Assembly: GCF_002890915.1 (NCBI RefSeq)
Contig: NZ_POUT01000002.1
Coordinates: forward strand, 186,001-250,000
DNA: 64,000 bases
Direction: 5' to 3'
Source: Stutzerimonas stutzeri
GTDB taxonomy: Bacteria > Pseudomonadota > Gammaproteobacteria > Pseudomonadales > Pseudomonadaceae
The position numbers and the translations under genes are program-made. The notes under the pieces are model-generated. The model worked only from the letters and a program-made list of their open reading frames with translations, was not told where the DNA came from and made no database searches. Shown one piece after another: positions 1 to 7,240 of the stretch; the stretch's first letter is position 1; each line of letters starts with the position of its first letter.

Positions 1-180
1 CGGGAAGTGGTCATTCGCCGCTTCGGCCTGCGGGGCCATGAGGCGTGCACCCTGGAAGAAGTTGGCCAGGAGATCGGATTGACTCGCGAGCGCGTCCGGC
101 AGATTCAGGTGGAAGCGCTTCGACGCCTGCGGGAAATCCTGGAGCGCAATGGGCTGTCGAGCGACGCCTTGTTCCAGTAG
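1..180 (+). CDS. rpoS: RpoS, C-terminal end (partial)
   Basis: The window opens inside a sigma-70-family gene; the last 59 residues are present. They form region 4.2, with the helix-turn-helix that reads the -35 element ([19 protein letters not shown]) and the ending SSDALFQ. That tail, together with the RsmZ-type RNA directly downstream, matches the Pseudomonas stationary-phase and general-stress factor RpoS rather than RpoD. The 5' part lies outside the window, so the start and regions 1-3 cannot be checked. The product directs RNA polymerase core to stress and stationary-phase promoters. Confidence 0.93.
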   Translation, partial: REVVIRRFGLRGHEACTLEEVGQEIGLTRERVRQIQVEALRRLREILERNGLSSDALFQ

Positions 181-355
181 CGCTTGCGGCCTGGCCGTGC
201 CAGGCCCGGAAGGGCGCGCCGTTCTGATCCCGTCGGGCCGAGGGCGGTTTGCGCCCCCTCGGCCCTGTACGTTGTCCAACCGCTGCCGTCCTGGCGGCCT
301 TCAGCCCATCGAGCTAATGCCCGGATAGCTGTTTTTCCGGTTTGTCTCTATCCCT

Positions 356-373
356 TGTAAGCATTTGCTTACA
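356..373. promoter_or_regulatory. GacA-binding upstream activating site
   Basis: TGTAAG-N6-CTTACA with both half-sites perfect. This is the known consensus through which phosphorylated GacA activates rsmX/Y/Z genes in Pseudomonas. It lies about 190 bp upstream of the inferred start of the small RNA, the usual distance for rsmZ. The DNA between site and promoter is AT-rich, as expected where DNA-bending proteins act. Confidence 0.9.
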
Positions 374-510
374 AAACCTGTAAGAAAAGTATGTGAAAAG
401 GCCGATCGAATCGCCCGATCATCCATGTATGTAAGTATAAGTTGTTGATTTTAAATGACTTATTTTTGGTGATGGACGATGAAAATCCGACGCTGTGGAT
501 TTTTCCCCGG

Positions 511-538
511 TTGCCGCAGTCGTCGGGATCATTAATAT
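511..538 (+). promoter_or_regulatory. Promoter of the RsmZ-type RNA
   Basis: TTGCCG at 511-516 and TAATAT at 533-538, 16 bp apart, give a sigma-70-type core promoter that would start transcription near 545, just before the first hairpin of the RNA. Inferred from spacing; no start site has been measured. Confidence 0.55.
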
Positions 539-544
539 CGCGCT

Positions 545-684
545 CGTACTTAAGGACAAGTACAGGCCTTCATGGATGAGGGTCAGGAACCATCGCTGGA
601 AGCGATGTCATCAGGACGATGAGCAGGACGTAAAGGAGCATGGAAGGAGGCGGGCGGGGATCAACTCCCGCCCCTTTTTTTTTT
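545..684 (+). ncRNA. rsmZ: RsmZ-type regulatory small RNA
   Basis: A non-coding stretch with ten GGA triplets (554, 574, 586, 598, 614, 626, 635, 642, 646, 658), several displayed in hairpin loops. Arms GTACTT/AAGTAC (546-563) show AAGGAC in the loop; ATCGCT/AGCGAT (592-606) has GGA as its whole loop; TCATC/GATGA (608-622) shows AGGAC. The RNA ends in a GC-rich hairpin with ten U. This is the architecture of RsmZ, which binds many RsmA/CsrA dimers and so relieves translational repression in the Gac/Rsm cascade. Location directly after rpoS is where rsmZ sits in Pseudomonas. The 5' end is inferred from the promoter. Confidence 0.92.
652..684 (+). terminator. Intrinsic terminator of rsmZ
   Basis: GGGCGGG (652-658) pairs with CCCGCCC (667-673), followed by C and a run of ten T (675-684). 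A strong rho-independent terminator that defines the 3' end of the RNA. Confidence 0.93.
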
Positions 685-764
685 GCCCGCAGCAAAGTGC
701 TCGTTGAACCGCAATGCACGTTCATGGCCTAAGTTCCCACAGCCATCCAGCGGGAGCACAGCGA

Positions 765-902
765 ATGAGCGGCAAAGAGCAGAACGGCCAGCCCGCCGAA
801 GATCGGGACGACGTGGTCCGGCGTCCCGAAGACGCCGACGAGGATCAGCTCGACGAGGCGCTGGAAGAGACTTTTCCCGCCAGCGACCCGATCTCGCCTT
901 GA
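765..902 (+). CDS. Small acidic hypothetical protein (45 aa)
   Basis: ATG at 765 with GGAG at 752-755. The 45-residue product is hydrophilic and strongly acidic, ending with DEALEETFPASDPISP. That C-terminal pattern (LDEALEETFPASDP) recurs in a family of very short bacterial proteins of unknown role, which supports translation of this frame. There are no membrane segments and no cysteines. It lies 80 bp after the rsmZ terminator and is convergent with the Nudix gene. Function unknown. Confidence 0.7.
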   Translation: MSGKEQNGQPAEDRDDVVRRPEDADEDQLDEALEETFPASDPISP

Positions 903-908
903 GCGCTT

Positions 909-1346
909 CTACCGTTGCGCGTGGTCGCTTGCACAGTGGGGCGCGGTACGCTCCAGCAGTGCGGGCATGATCCGCTCGCGCAGCAGCGGTGCCAGATCAT
1001 CGCGTGTCGGAGTGCTCAGCTCCAGCCAATCCAGTTCCTCGAGTTCCGCCTGAGCATGCACGGCGTGGGGGAGCCGCGCCATGAACACGTCGGCCTGCAC
1101 CCAGTGCCCCGGCTCGTTGGCGGCGGGCGCCTGATAATGTCCCAACGGCTCGAAGTCGCCTTCGCCAAGGCGCAGGTGCAGCTCCTCGTCGAGTTCCCGC
1201 ATGAGCGTTTGCAGTGGGCTTTCGCCCGTTTCCGCCTTGCCACCGGGCAGCATGAAGAAGCGGCTGCCGCGCTTGCGCACGACCAGGATGCGTCCACTCT
1301 CGTCGAACAGGCAGGCAATGGCGATAGTCAGGGTCGGTCTGGGCAT
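909..1346 (-). CDS. Nudix hydrolase
   Basis: A 145-aa single-domain Nudix protein. The Nudix box runs from GGKAETGE through RELDEEL at about residues 35-58, so the metal-binding glutamates (REXXEE) are intact. Such enzymes hydrolyse nucleoside diphosphates linked to another group, often oxidised or non-canonical nucleotides, but the substrate cannot be read from the sequence. Its start overlaps the end of the upstream GNAT gene by 19 bp, which points to one transcript with translational coupling. Confidence 0.9.
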   Translation of the reverse strand: MPRPTLTIAIACLFDESGRILVVRKRGSRFFMLPGGKAETGESPLQTLMRELDEELHLRLGEGDFEPLGHYQAPAANEPGHWVQADVFMARLPHAVHAQAELEELDWLELSTPTRDDLAPLLRERIMPALLERTAPHCASDHAQR

Positions 1347-1766
1347 GGGGGTATCCGGCGGTCGTTGAGCAGGGCGATCAATGTCTTGGTTCGCTGGTAG
1401 CGGGCCAGGCGGTCGGCCAGGGTTTCCGGTAACCGCTCGGTGGGAAAGAAGCCCAGCCTGGCATAGAACTCCCGCAGTCGTGGCTGGCAGAACAGCCAGA
1501 CCGGCCCTTCGACCGAGGCCAGGGCTTCACGAACCAGCCGGGCGCCGATTCCCCGGTTCCGCTCGGGCGGAGCCACCAGCAAGCCGGTCAGGAAATGCCC
1601 CTGTTCGACGGGTGTCAGGCAGAGCCCGGCATGAATCTCGCTGCGCCGGGCGACCCAGCATTTCGCATCCGGGTGCACGCGGTTACGGCTGTTGTGGCTG
1701 CGGTAGAACCTGATCAGCAAGGGGACCAGCGGCGAGGGGGAGCGGCTGATAGTCGAGGGCTGGCAT
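1328..1766 (-). pseudogene. GNAT acetyltransferase, apparent +1 frameshift near the 5' end
   Basis: The GNAT core is clear: HFLTGLLVAPPERNRGIGAR is the acetyl-CoA-binding motif A, followed by a typical FYARLGFFPTERL segment. The natural start looks like the ATG at 1766 (MPALDYQPLP), but that frame stops soon after. Removing one base from the five-G run at 1736-1740 joins it cleanly to the conserved frame (PSPLVPLLIRFYRSH). The extended in-frame start upstream of 1766 gives an unlikely arginine-rich leader, so I prefer a frameshift or a sequencing error in the homopolymer. The acetylation substrate is unknown. The gene is upstream of the Nudix gene in the same direction. Confidence 0.6.
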
Positions 1767-1887
1767 GTCGTTCGGTCGTTCTCGGGGCCGAATAGTCTAG
1801 CGTCTGTTGTGCAGCGCCGAAATCGGCGTGTTCTCGCCCGCACATGGCATTCAAGGGGCTCATCGCAACAACGACCGGGATGACAGG

Positions 1888-3798
1888 ATGCTGGATCTAC
1901 TGATGGTACTGGCCTTCGTCCTCTACGGGCTTTGCGCCGGTATGCGGGCGCGCGGCAAGGCTTCGCAGAGCCTGCACGAATACTTTCTCGCCGGGCGCAC
2001 GATCAAGGGGTGGCGCGCCGGAGTCTCGATGGCCGCCACCCAGTTCGCCGCCGATACGCCGTTGCTGGTCAGCGGGTTGGTGGCCACCGCCGGCGTATTC
2101 GCCTTGTGGCGATTGTGGATATACGGGCTGGCCTTTCTGATGCTGGCCTGGGTCTTCGCTTCCGGTTGGCGTCGTGCCGGTGTACTCACCGATGCCGAAC
2201 TGACGCGGGTGCGCTACAGCGGTCCGGCCGTCGTACCGCTGCGCCTGTTCAAGGCGCTCTACTACGGCACGGTAATCAACTGCGTAGTGCTGGCGATGGT
2301 GCTGGTGGCGGCGATCCGCATCGCGGAAGTGTTCCTGCCCTGGCACACCTGGCTGCCCAGCGGCTTCTACCAGGTCATTCTCGGTGTGGTGGAGGCCAGC
2401 GGTCTTCGCCTGGGCGAGAGCATCGGTGGGCTCGACCGGGCGACCGCCACCACCAACAACCTGATCTCGATCGTGCTGATTCTGGCGTTCACGGGGATGT
2501 ATTCGATCACCGGAGGGCTGCGGGCCGTGGTACAGACCGATGTGCTGCAGTTGAGCGTGGCGATGCTGGGGACCCTGGCCTACGCCTGGTTCGTGGTCGA
2601 TGCCGCCGGCGGGCTGGCAGGCCTGACCGACCGGCTCGTCGAACTGTACGGTGCCCAGCGGGCGGACCAGCTGTTGTCCTTCGCCCCGAGCGGTGTCGGC
2701 GATGCCCTCATGCCTTTTCTGCTCATCGTTGGCCTGCAGTGGTTGTTCCAGATGAATGCCGACGGTACCGGTTACCTGGCTCAGCGCTGCATGGCTTGCC
2801 CCACGGACCGCCAGGCGCGGATCGCCGGGCTGGTCTTCACCTGGGTGCAGGTCCTCCTGCGCAGCCTGTTGTGGCTGGCGATCGCCATCGGCCTGCTGGT
2901 GCTTTATCCGTTCAGTCCGGAAGAAGCCGGCGGTGCCGGCTTCACCGCCGCGCGCGAGGCGCTGTTCGTGACCGGTATCGATGCCTTGCTACCGCCTGGA
3001 GCGCGGGGGTTGATGCTGATCGGGTTGCTGGCGGCGCTGGCCTCGACGGTGGATACCCACCTCAATTGGGGGGCGTCCTACTGGAGCAACGATGTGTATG
3101 CCGGCGTCGTGGCGCCCAGGCTGCTCAAGCGCAAGCCCAGGAACGAGGAGCTGGTGCGGGTGGCGCGCTTGTCCAATGTGTTGATCTTGCTGATCGCCAT
3201 GTTCATCATGGCCAACCTGGGTTCGATCCAGACGGCCTGGTTCGTCTCCCTGCTGTTCGGTGCGGGAATGGGCTCGGTGCTGGTGCTGCGCTGGTTGTGG
3301 GAGAGGATCAATCTCTACTCCGAGCTGGCCGCCATGGTGGCGTCGCTGGTCACGGCACCGTTGCTGCTGCATATGCTCGGCACCGGGCCGGCCCAGGAGT
3401 GGATACGCCTGGGCATCATGTCACTGGTGACCTGCACGGCGGCGATCCTGGTCAGTTTCGTCACGCCGGCGACCGACGAGCGAACCCTCGACCGGTTTTA
3501 CCGGCGCGTTCGTCCGTTCGGCTTCTGGGGGCGCACTGCCGTGCGTTGTGGCGTGGCGCCGAGCGCTTCGTTGAAGGCGCTCGGTCGCCGGCTGCTCGCC
3601 GTGGCGATCACTGCGCTGTCCCTTTACGCACTGCTGTTCGGTATGGGCCGCTTGCTGTTCCCACACCCGGATGGCGAGTCCTGGCCGGCCTGGAGCTGCA
3701 TCGTGCTGGGGATGGCGCTGGTGCCGGTGTGGCTCTACCTGGCATTGAGTGATCGTTTCGATGATCCAGACGAACTCCATGCACCAGCGGGAAAGTAA
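1888..3798 (+). CDS. Sodium:solute symporter family protein
   Basis: A 636-aa protein with about 14 hydrophobic segments and the layout of the SSS (SLC5-like) family: an N-terminal helix, then HEYFLAGRTIKGW with the family's conserved loop, and the GLQWLFQMNADGTGY and STVDTHLNWGASYWSNDVY core helices. It should sit in the inner membrane and use a sodium gradient to import a solute; substrate unknown. The MLDLLMVLAF start at 1888 is chosen because the hydrophobic first helix begins there; the extra upstream codons look non-coding. It is larger than typical 500-aa members because of extra C-terminal helices. Confidence 0.88.
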   Translation: MLDLLMVLAFVLYGLCAGMRARGKASQSLHEYFLAGRTIKGWRAGVSMAATQFAADTPLLVSGLVATAGVFALWRLWIYGLAFLMLAWVFASGWRRAGVLTDAELTRVRYSGPAVVPLRLFKALYYGTVINCVVLAMVLVAAIRIAEVFLPWHTWLPSGFYQVILGVVEASGLRLGESIGGLDRATATTNNLISIVLILAFTGMYSITGGLRAVVQTDVLQLSVAMLGTLAYAWFVVDAAGGLAGLTDRLVELYGAQRADQLLSFAPSGVGDALMPFLLIVGLQWLFQMNADGTGYLAQRCMACPTDRQARIAGLVFTWVQVLLRSLLWLAIAIGLLVLYPFSPEEAGGAGFTAAREALFVTGIDALLPPGARGLMLIGLLAALASTVDTHLNWGASYWSNDVYAGVVAPRLLKRKPRNEELVRVARLSNVLILLIAMFIMANLGSIQTAWFVSLLFGAGMGSVLVLRWLWERINLYSELAAMVASLVTAPLLLHMLGTGPAQEWIRLGIMSLVTCTAAILVSFVTPATDERTLDRFYRRVRPFGFWGRTAVRCGVAPSASLKALGRRLLAVAITALSLYALLFGMGRLLFPHPDGESWPAWSCIVLGMALVPVWLYLALSDRFDDPDELHAPAGK

Positions 3799-4098
3799 AG
3801 GCGCAATGCGAGCCGCCAATTTTTGAAGATCGGAAACAGTCAGGAACCGGATGTGAATAATGCCAGCGTTTCGCTTGTTTGTTGGGGTGGTCTCGCTTGC
3901 TCTGGTTAATATCAAAATGATTCCAGGTGCATAACTCAAGTTGAATCATTCGATTAGAGGATTCTCTTCGGTTTTTTGTTAAATATGTGTCATTCGTCGA
4001 TTTGTCGAGGAAAAGATTCGGTTTGCATGCTTGGCTCAATGTACGCAGTGCGTTCTGGTGTTTGCGTAAATCCAACAAGCAGAACAAGAGGTGCCGTC
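3799..4098. other. AT-rich intergenic stretch upstream of the barrel gene
   Basis: A 300-bp region of lower GC than its surroundings with no supportable ORF. It carries one copy (3867-3881) of the 15-bp repeat CGTTTCGCTTGTTTG that recurs downstream of the next gene, and probably the promoter of that gene. No clear terminator was identified. Confidence 0.6.
3867..3881 (+). repeat. 15-bp direct repeat, left copy
   Basis: CGTTTCGCTTGTTTG. An identical copy lies at 4678-4692, so the two copies bracket the outer-membrane protein gene and its promoter region (about 811 bp apart). Confidence 0.75.
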
Positions 4099-4614
4099 AT
4101 GAACCGATTCTTGAAAACTTCCCTGATGGTCGCAGCCATGTTTCCGGCCGTTGCGGGCGCCGCTCCCATGGCCGGTGATCGTGAAATTACCTTGGGTGGT
4201 GCAGGAAGCAGTGACAAGGACTTCGACGATACTGTGTTCTCCGTTCAGGGTAGCTGGGGTAAATACCTTTCCGAGTCATCCCTGTGGGGTGTCCGGCAAA
4301 CCATAAACGTGCGTGATGCGGAGGATGAAAGTACCAAGTTCGACGGATCGACACGGGTGTTCTACGACTATCACTTCGGCACCGGCAATGCCCGTCCCTT
4401 CATTGGCGCCAGCGTTGGCGGGGTCTATGGCGACCGGGTGGACGACACGTTCATGGCGGGGCCGGAAGTGGGACTCAAATACTGGGTTCAGGACAAGACG
4501 TTCATTACCGCAATGGCCGAATATCAGTTCCTGTTCAAAAGTGGCAGTGATGCCCAGGACCGTTACGATGACGGTGTATTCCTCTATAGCATCGGTATCG
4601 GTTTCAACTACTGA
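4099..4614 (+). CDS. Outer-membrane beta-barrel protein
   Basis: A 171-aa protein with a Sec signal peptide (MNRFLKTSLMVAAMFPAVAG, cleavage near AGA-AP). The mature part is made of alternating short amphipathic strands (for example RVFYDYHFG, VGLKYWVQD, FLYSIGIGFNY) and ends in an aromatic residue, typical of an eight-stranded barrel inserted by the BAM complex. It resembles OmpW/OmpX-size barrels in length but I cannot name the family. ATG 4099 is used because the signal peptide starts there. GC content is lower than in the neighbours and the gene is bracketed by a 15-bp direct repeat, so it may be a recent arrival. Confidence 0.75.
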   Translation: MNRFLKTSLMVAAMFPAVAGAAPMAGDREITLGGAGSSDKDFDDTVFSVQGSWGKYLSESSLWGVRQTINVRDAEDESTKFDGSTRVFYDYHFGTGNARPFIGASVGGVYGDRVDDTFMAGPEVGLKYWVQDKTFITAMAEYQFLFKSGSDAQDRYDDGVFLYSIGIGFNY

Positions 4615-4677
4615 TGCGGCACGCGGCGCGATACCGTATTGGTATCGTGCCGCATCGCTCGGAACTTCCGCCTTTAT

Positions 4678-4692
4678 CGTTTCGCTTGTTTG
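4678..4692 (+). repeat. 15-bp direct repeat, right copy
   Basis: Second copy of CGTTTCGCTTGTTTG. A shorter partial copy (TTCGCTTGTTT) follows at 4699-4709. Confidence 0.75.
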
Positions 4693-4758
4693 ATATGGCT
4701 TCGCTTGTTTCATCTGCCTGCATGGGGATGGAAGCGATGCGTGTTGTTTTTCTATAGC

Positions 4759-5550
4759 TCAGCCTTCCACCAGTTGCTGAAGAAAGTTCTTCAGTGCCAG
4801 CCCGGGTTCGTCGTCTTCCGAAGCGATCATACGGATGCCCCATTGGCTGAGAACTTCTTCCTGTACCGGATTCGGTTTGTGCGAGAACACATAGGAAATA
4901 GGCCGGACGCCGAGCGCTTCATGTTCGTTCCAGATTTTCGACAGCTTGTGGAAAAGTAGACGGATGTTGGTATCCGAAAGGCTGTAGCCAATGAACAGTA
5001 CGGCCTTGCTCAGCGTATCGGCACGCAGTTTGATATCCAGCGGTGTCTCGAACTGCAGCCGCTGGTAGTAGCTGGTTTCGTCCAGCACGATCGAGGCGTC
5101 GTCGTCGAAATCGCCATGGAACTTGACGATCTGCCGCATGCCGTCGTGGGCCTTGGTCAGGTCGCTGGCATTGGCGATCTTCACGTACTCGACGCCATAG
5201 GCATCGTGCGCGTATTCCAGCCAACGGTCGTAATTGGTGGTATAGATGGCCGGGAAACGGCCATGGACGATCAGGCGGTGAATCTCCGAGTCGCGTATCT
5301 CGATGTCCCTGTGCCATTCGCGGTCCATCCAGCTGCGCAACGGGCCGATATTGCCCTTCTTGATCCGGTAGTACTCGGCCAGGGCGAGAAAATTGCCATA
5401 GGTATTGAACACTTCCGGATCGTACCCAAGCTGCGTGGCGATTTCGTCGATCAGTTCCTTCCAGGGCGGCAGCCCGATATTGGCGGACACGCCGGAGCCG
5501 ACGAAGAGGATCAGGCGATTGTTGCGGTAGGCATCTTTCAGCAGGTCCAT
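4759..5550 (-). CDS. SIR2-like NADase-type effector (KomC-like)
   Basis: A 263-aa SIR2_2-type protein. Nucleotide-binding motif GSGVS at residues 18-22; TTNYD at 104-108 (N106 is the expected catalytic Asn); KFHGD at 143-147 (H145 the expected catalytic His); [10 protein letters not shown] at 188-197 completes the NAD pocket. There is no zinc-binding cysteine set of a deacetylase sirtuin. In bacterial defence proteins this architecture depletes NAD+ on activation. It is the second gene of an operon, starting 6 bp after the HAM1 gene ends. Family knowledge: HAM1 plus SIR2 are the KomB and KomC partners of the Kongming anti-phage system. NADase activity here is inferred. Confidence 0.85.
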   Translation of the reverse strand: MDLLKDAYRNNRLILFVGSGVSANIGLPPWKELIDEIATQLGYDPEVFNTYGNFLALAEYYRIKKGNIGPLRSWMDREWHRDIEIRDSEIHRLIVHGRFPAIYTTNYDRWLEYAHDAYGVEYVKIANASDLTKAHDGMRQIVKFHGDFDDDASIVLDETSYYQRLQFETPLDIKLRADTLSKAVLFIGYSLSDTNIRLLFHKLSKIWNEHEALGVRPISYVFSHKPNPVQEEVLSQWGIRMIASEDDEPGLALKNFLQQLVEG

Positions 5551-5556
5551 GACCGT

Positions 5557-6105
5557 TCAGGGCTCCCTGAGGAAGCTGACGAAGGCGTCGAGGGCATGTC
5601 TGCGCATGGACAGGCCGTTCTTCTGTTCGCCGAGTTCGGCGAACGTGCGGCTCTGTCCGTCGGGAATGAACACATCATCCCATTCGAAGCCACCGTGGCC
5701 GGTCGGCTTCGGCGAAATCCTGCCGGCGACCACCCCTTCGAAGAAGTGCCGCTTGCGCCCGTCGCAATAGCCGATCAGCGTCTTCGCCTCGGCTGTCGGG
5801 TCATCCAGCCGGCTGATCAGCTCGGAGAATCGTTCGGGTTGCAACCGGTCCCAGAAGATCTGGGTCAGGCCGCCGGGAAAACCGTTGAGGCTGTTGATGA
5901 ACAGCCCGGTATGCTCGACGAACACCGGTTTGCCGATCAGCTTGAACGCAGCCAGTAGCTTGTCGCTGACCAGTTGTTGCAGGTCTTCGGTGCGCAGTTC
6001 TTCGATGCGTATCGGGAAGGGCAGGACCTCGATGCCGCTGGGTTCGAGAATCTCCCGGACTTCGCGGATCTTCTGCTGGTTGATGGAGGCGAAGCGGATC
6101 TTCAT
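5557..6105 (-). CDS. HAM1/RdgB-like protein with altered active site (KomB-like)
   Basis: A 182-aa protein with the ITPase/HAM1 fold: N-terminal SINQQK (S7, N9, K12) fits the phosphate-binding S/T-x-N-x-x-K; SLNGFPGG at 72-79 and GFEWDDVFIPDG at 139-150 are family blocks. In working RdgB enzymes the block around residue 64 reads EDSGL and supplies a catalytic Asp; here it is EHTGL, so that Asp is His65. The C-terminal SHR block reads SMR. These changes suggest binding of inosine-type triphosphates without hydrolysis, i.e. a sensor. ATG 6105 has AGAGGCAGG upstream. It is the first gene of the HAM1-SIR2 operon. Confidence 0.85.
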   Translation of the reverse strand: MKIRFASINQQKIREVREILEPSGIEVLPFPIRIEELRTEDLQQLVSDKLLAAFKLIGKPVFVEHTGLFINSLNGFPGGLTQIFWDRLQPERFSELISRLDDPTAEAKTLIGYCDGRKRHFFEGVVAGRISPKPTGHGGFEWDDVFIPDGQSRTFAELGEQKNGLSMRRHALDAFVSFLREP

Positions 6106-6211
6106 GCTGCACCTGCCTCTGGAGCGCCATGCTGCGTTGCTATTTTTGACGCAGACGACATCGGTCGGTTCTGGATGGACAGCCAAATACCGGAAAAGAG
6201 GAGGGCGACGC

Positions 6212-6649
6212 ATGCGCCTGTGGTCATTGCATCCACGCTATCTCGATGCCAAGGGGCTGGTCGCGCTCTGGCGCGAGGGGCTGCTGGCGCAGGCGGTGCT
6301 GTGCGGGCAGACCCGCGGCTACCGCCGGCATCCGCAGCTGCGGCGCTTTGCGCAATGCGTCGAACCAGCCGCCCAGGTCGCGGGCTACCTGCAGGCCGTG
6401 CATGCCGAAGCGCTGCGGCGTGGATATCGCTTCGATGCGCAGAAGATCGGTATCGCCGCCAGGCTCGAGCCGATGTCGGTTAGCCGTGGGCAGCTGGAGT
6501 ACGAGCGCACGCACCTGATGGCCAAACTGGCGGTACGCCAGCCAGCGTTGCTCGACGCGCTGCAGGCCGAAGACTGCCCGCTACCGCACCCGCTGTTCCA
6601 GCTCGTCGAAGGGCCGGTAGAGCCTTGGGAAGTGCTGAGCGGAGGCTGA
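6212..6649 (+). CDS. Pyrimidine dimer DNA glycosylase family protein
   Basis: A 145-aa protein beginning MRLWSLHPRYLDAKGLVAL, the signature start of the Pyr_excise family (T4 endonuclease V-like in annotation). The conserved LWREGLLAQAVL and GYRRHPQLRRF blocks follow. Expected role is excision of UV-induced pyrimidine dimers or a related DNA lesion. The ATG at 6212 has AGGAGGG at 6198-6204. It is divergent from the HAM1 gene (106 bp apart), and its stop codon directly abuts that of the next, convergent gene (TGATCA). Confidence 0.85.
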   Translation: MRLWSLHPRYLDAKGLVALWREGLLAQAVLCGQTRGYRRHPQLRRFAQCVEPAAQVAGYLQAVHAEALRRGYRFDAQKIGIAARLEPMSVSRGQLEYERTHLMAKLAVRQPALLDALQAEDCPLPHPLFQLVEGPVEPWEVLSGG

Positions 6650-7090
6650 TCAGCCCTGGCGGCCTTGCGCAGGACACATGGACTGCACCATGCGGATGCG
6701 CTCGGCGGGTACTTTCAACTGGCGCAGCAGGTATTCGGCGAACTCGGCGGAGTAGGGCTGGCGGGCGATGGCCTGTTCCATGCAATACAGCCACGCATCC
6801 CGCTCGGCTTCGCCGACGCTCCAGCGGGTATGAAACTGCGGAATATGGATGCTGCCGTACTTCTCGGCGTAGCGGCGCGGCCCACCCAGCCAGCCGCTGA
6901 GAAAACTGGCGAGCTTCTCGCGGGCCAGTTCCAGTTGCTCGGGGTACATGCGCCGTATCGTCGCAGCTCGCGGGTCTTCGTCCATCACCCGATAGAATTC
7001 CGCCACCAGACGCTCCAGCCCCTCCTGGCCTCCGGCCGCCTGGAACGAAGCGTCAGCTGTACCGAATGCGGGCGTTTCGTTGACGGTCAT
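6650..7090 (-). CDS. Truncated haemoglobin (group II-like)
   Basis: A 146-aa globin of the 2-over-2 type. Features seen: LERLVAEFYRVMDEDP in the A-B helices, the LSGWLGGPRRYAEKYG segment, and HIPQFHTRWSVGEAERDAWL with the proximal histidine region and the conserved Trp. Members bind O2 or NO at haem in the cytoplasm and often protect against nitrosative stress. The start at 7090 (MTVNETPAFG) is the first Met in frame. It is monocistronic and faces the dimer glycosylase tail to tail with no spacer. Confidence 0.88.
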   Translation of the reverse strand: MTVNETPAFGTADASFQAAGGQEGLERLVAEFYRVMDEDPRAATIRRMYPEQLELAREKLASFLSGWLGGPRRYAEKYGSIHIPQFHTRWSVGEAERDAWLYCMEQAIARQPYSAEFAEYLLRQLKVPAERIRMVQSMCPAQGRQG

Positions 7091-7240
7091 CCTGGCGCGC
7101 CTCCTGATCCAGAGTGGGGCAGGCGGGCGCCTGCGGGGGCGAAATGATGCTCGCTCGACCAGCTCAAGACAAGGGCGGGCAGCACCCGCGGCGACTGCGA
7201 GCTGGTCTATGCTGAAACGACACAATGACGGAGATGGAAC

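Noticed and set aside
1932..3752. Very long open frames overlapping the symporter gene in another frame, and similar ones opposite amt (13288-14496), dgt (11375-12940), opgG (30420-31982), the copper ATPase (42763-45012) and plsB (54045-56093)
   Set aside because: They arise from high GC at third positions. Their translations are rich in Arg, Gln, His and Gly, show no domains, and the overlapping genes have clear family motifs.
4759..5550. SIR2 protein considered as a protein deacetylase (CobB-like)
   Set aside because: No zinc-binding cysteines; motif set is that of defence-type SIR2_2 proteins.
5557..6105. HAM1 protein considered as the housekeeping RdgB
   Set aside because: Catalytic Asp and the SHR block are changed, and it is in an operon with SIR2 rather than with the yggS/yggW region where Pseudomonas rdgB usually lies.
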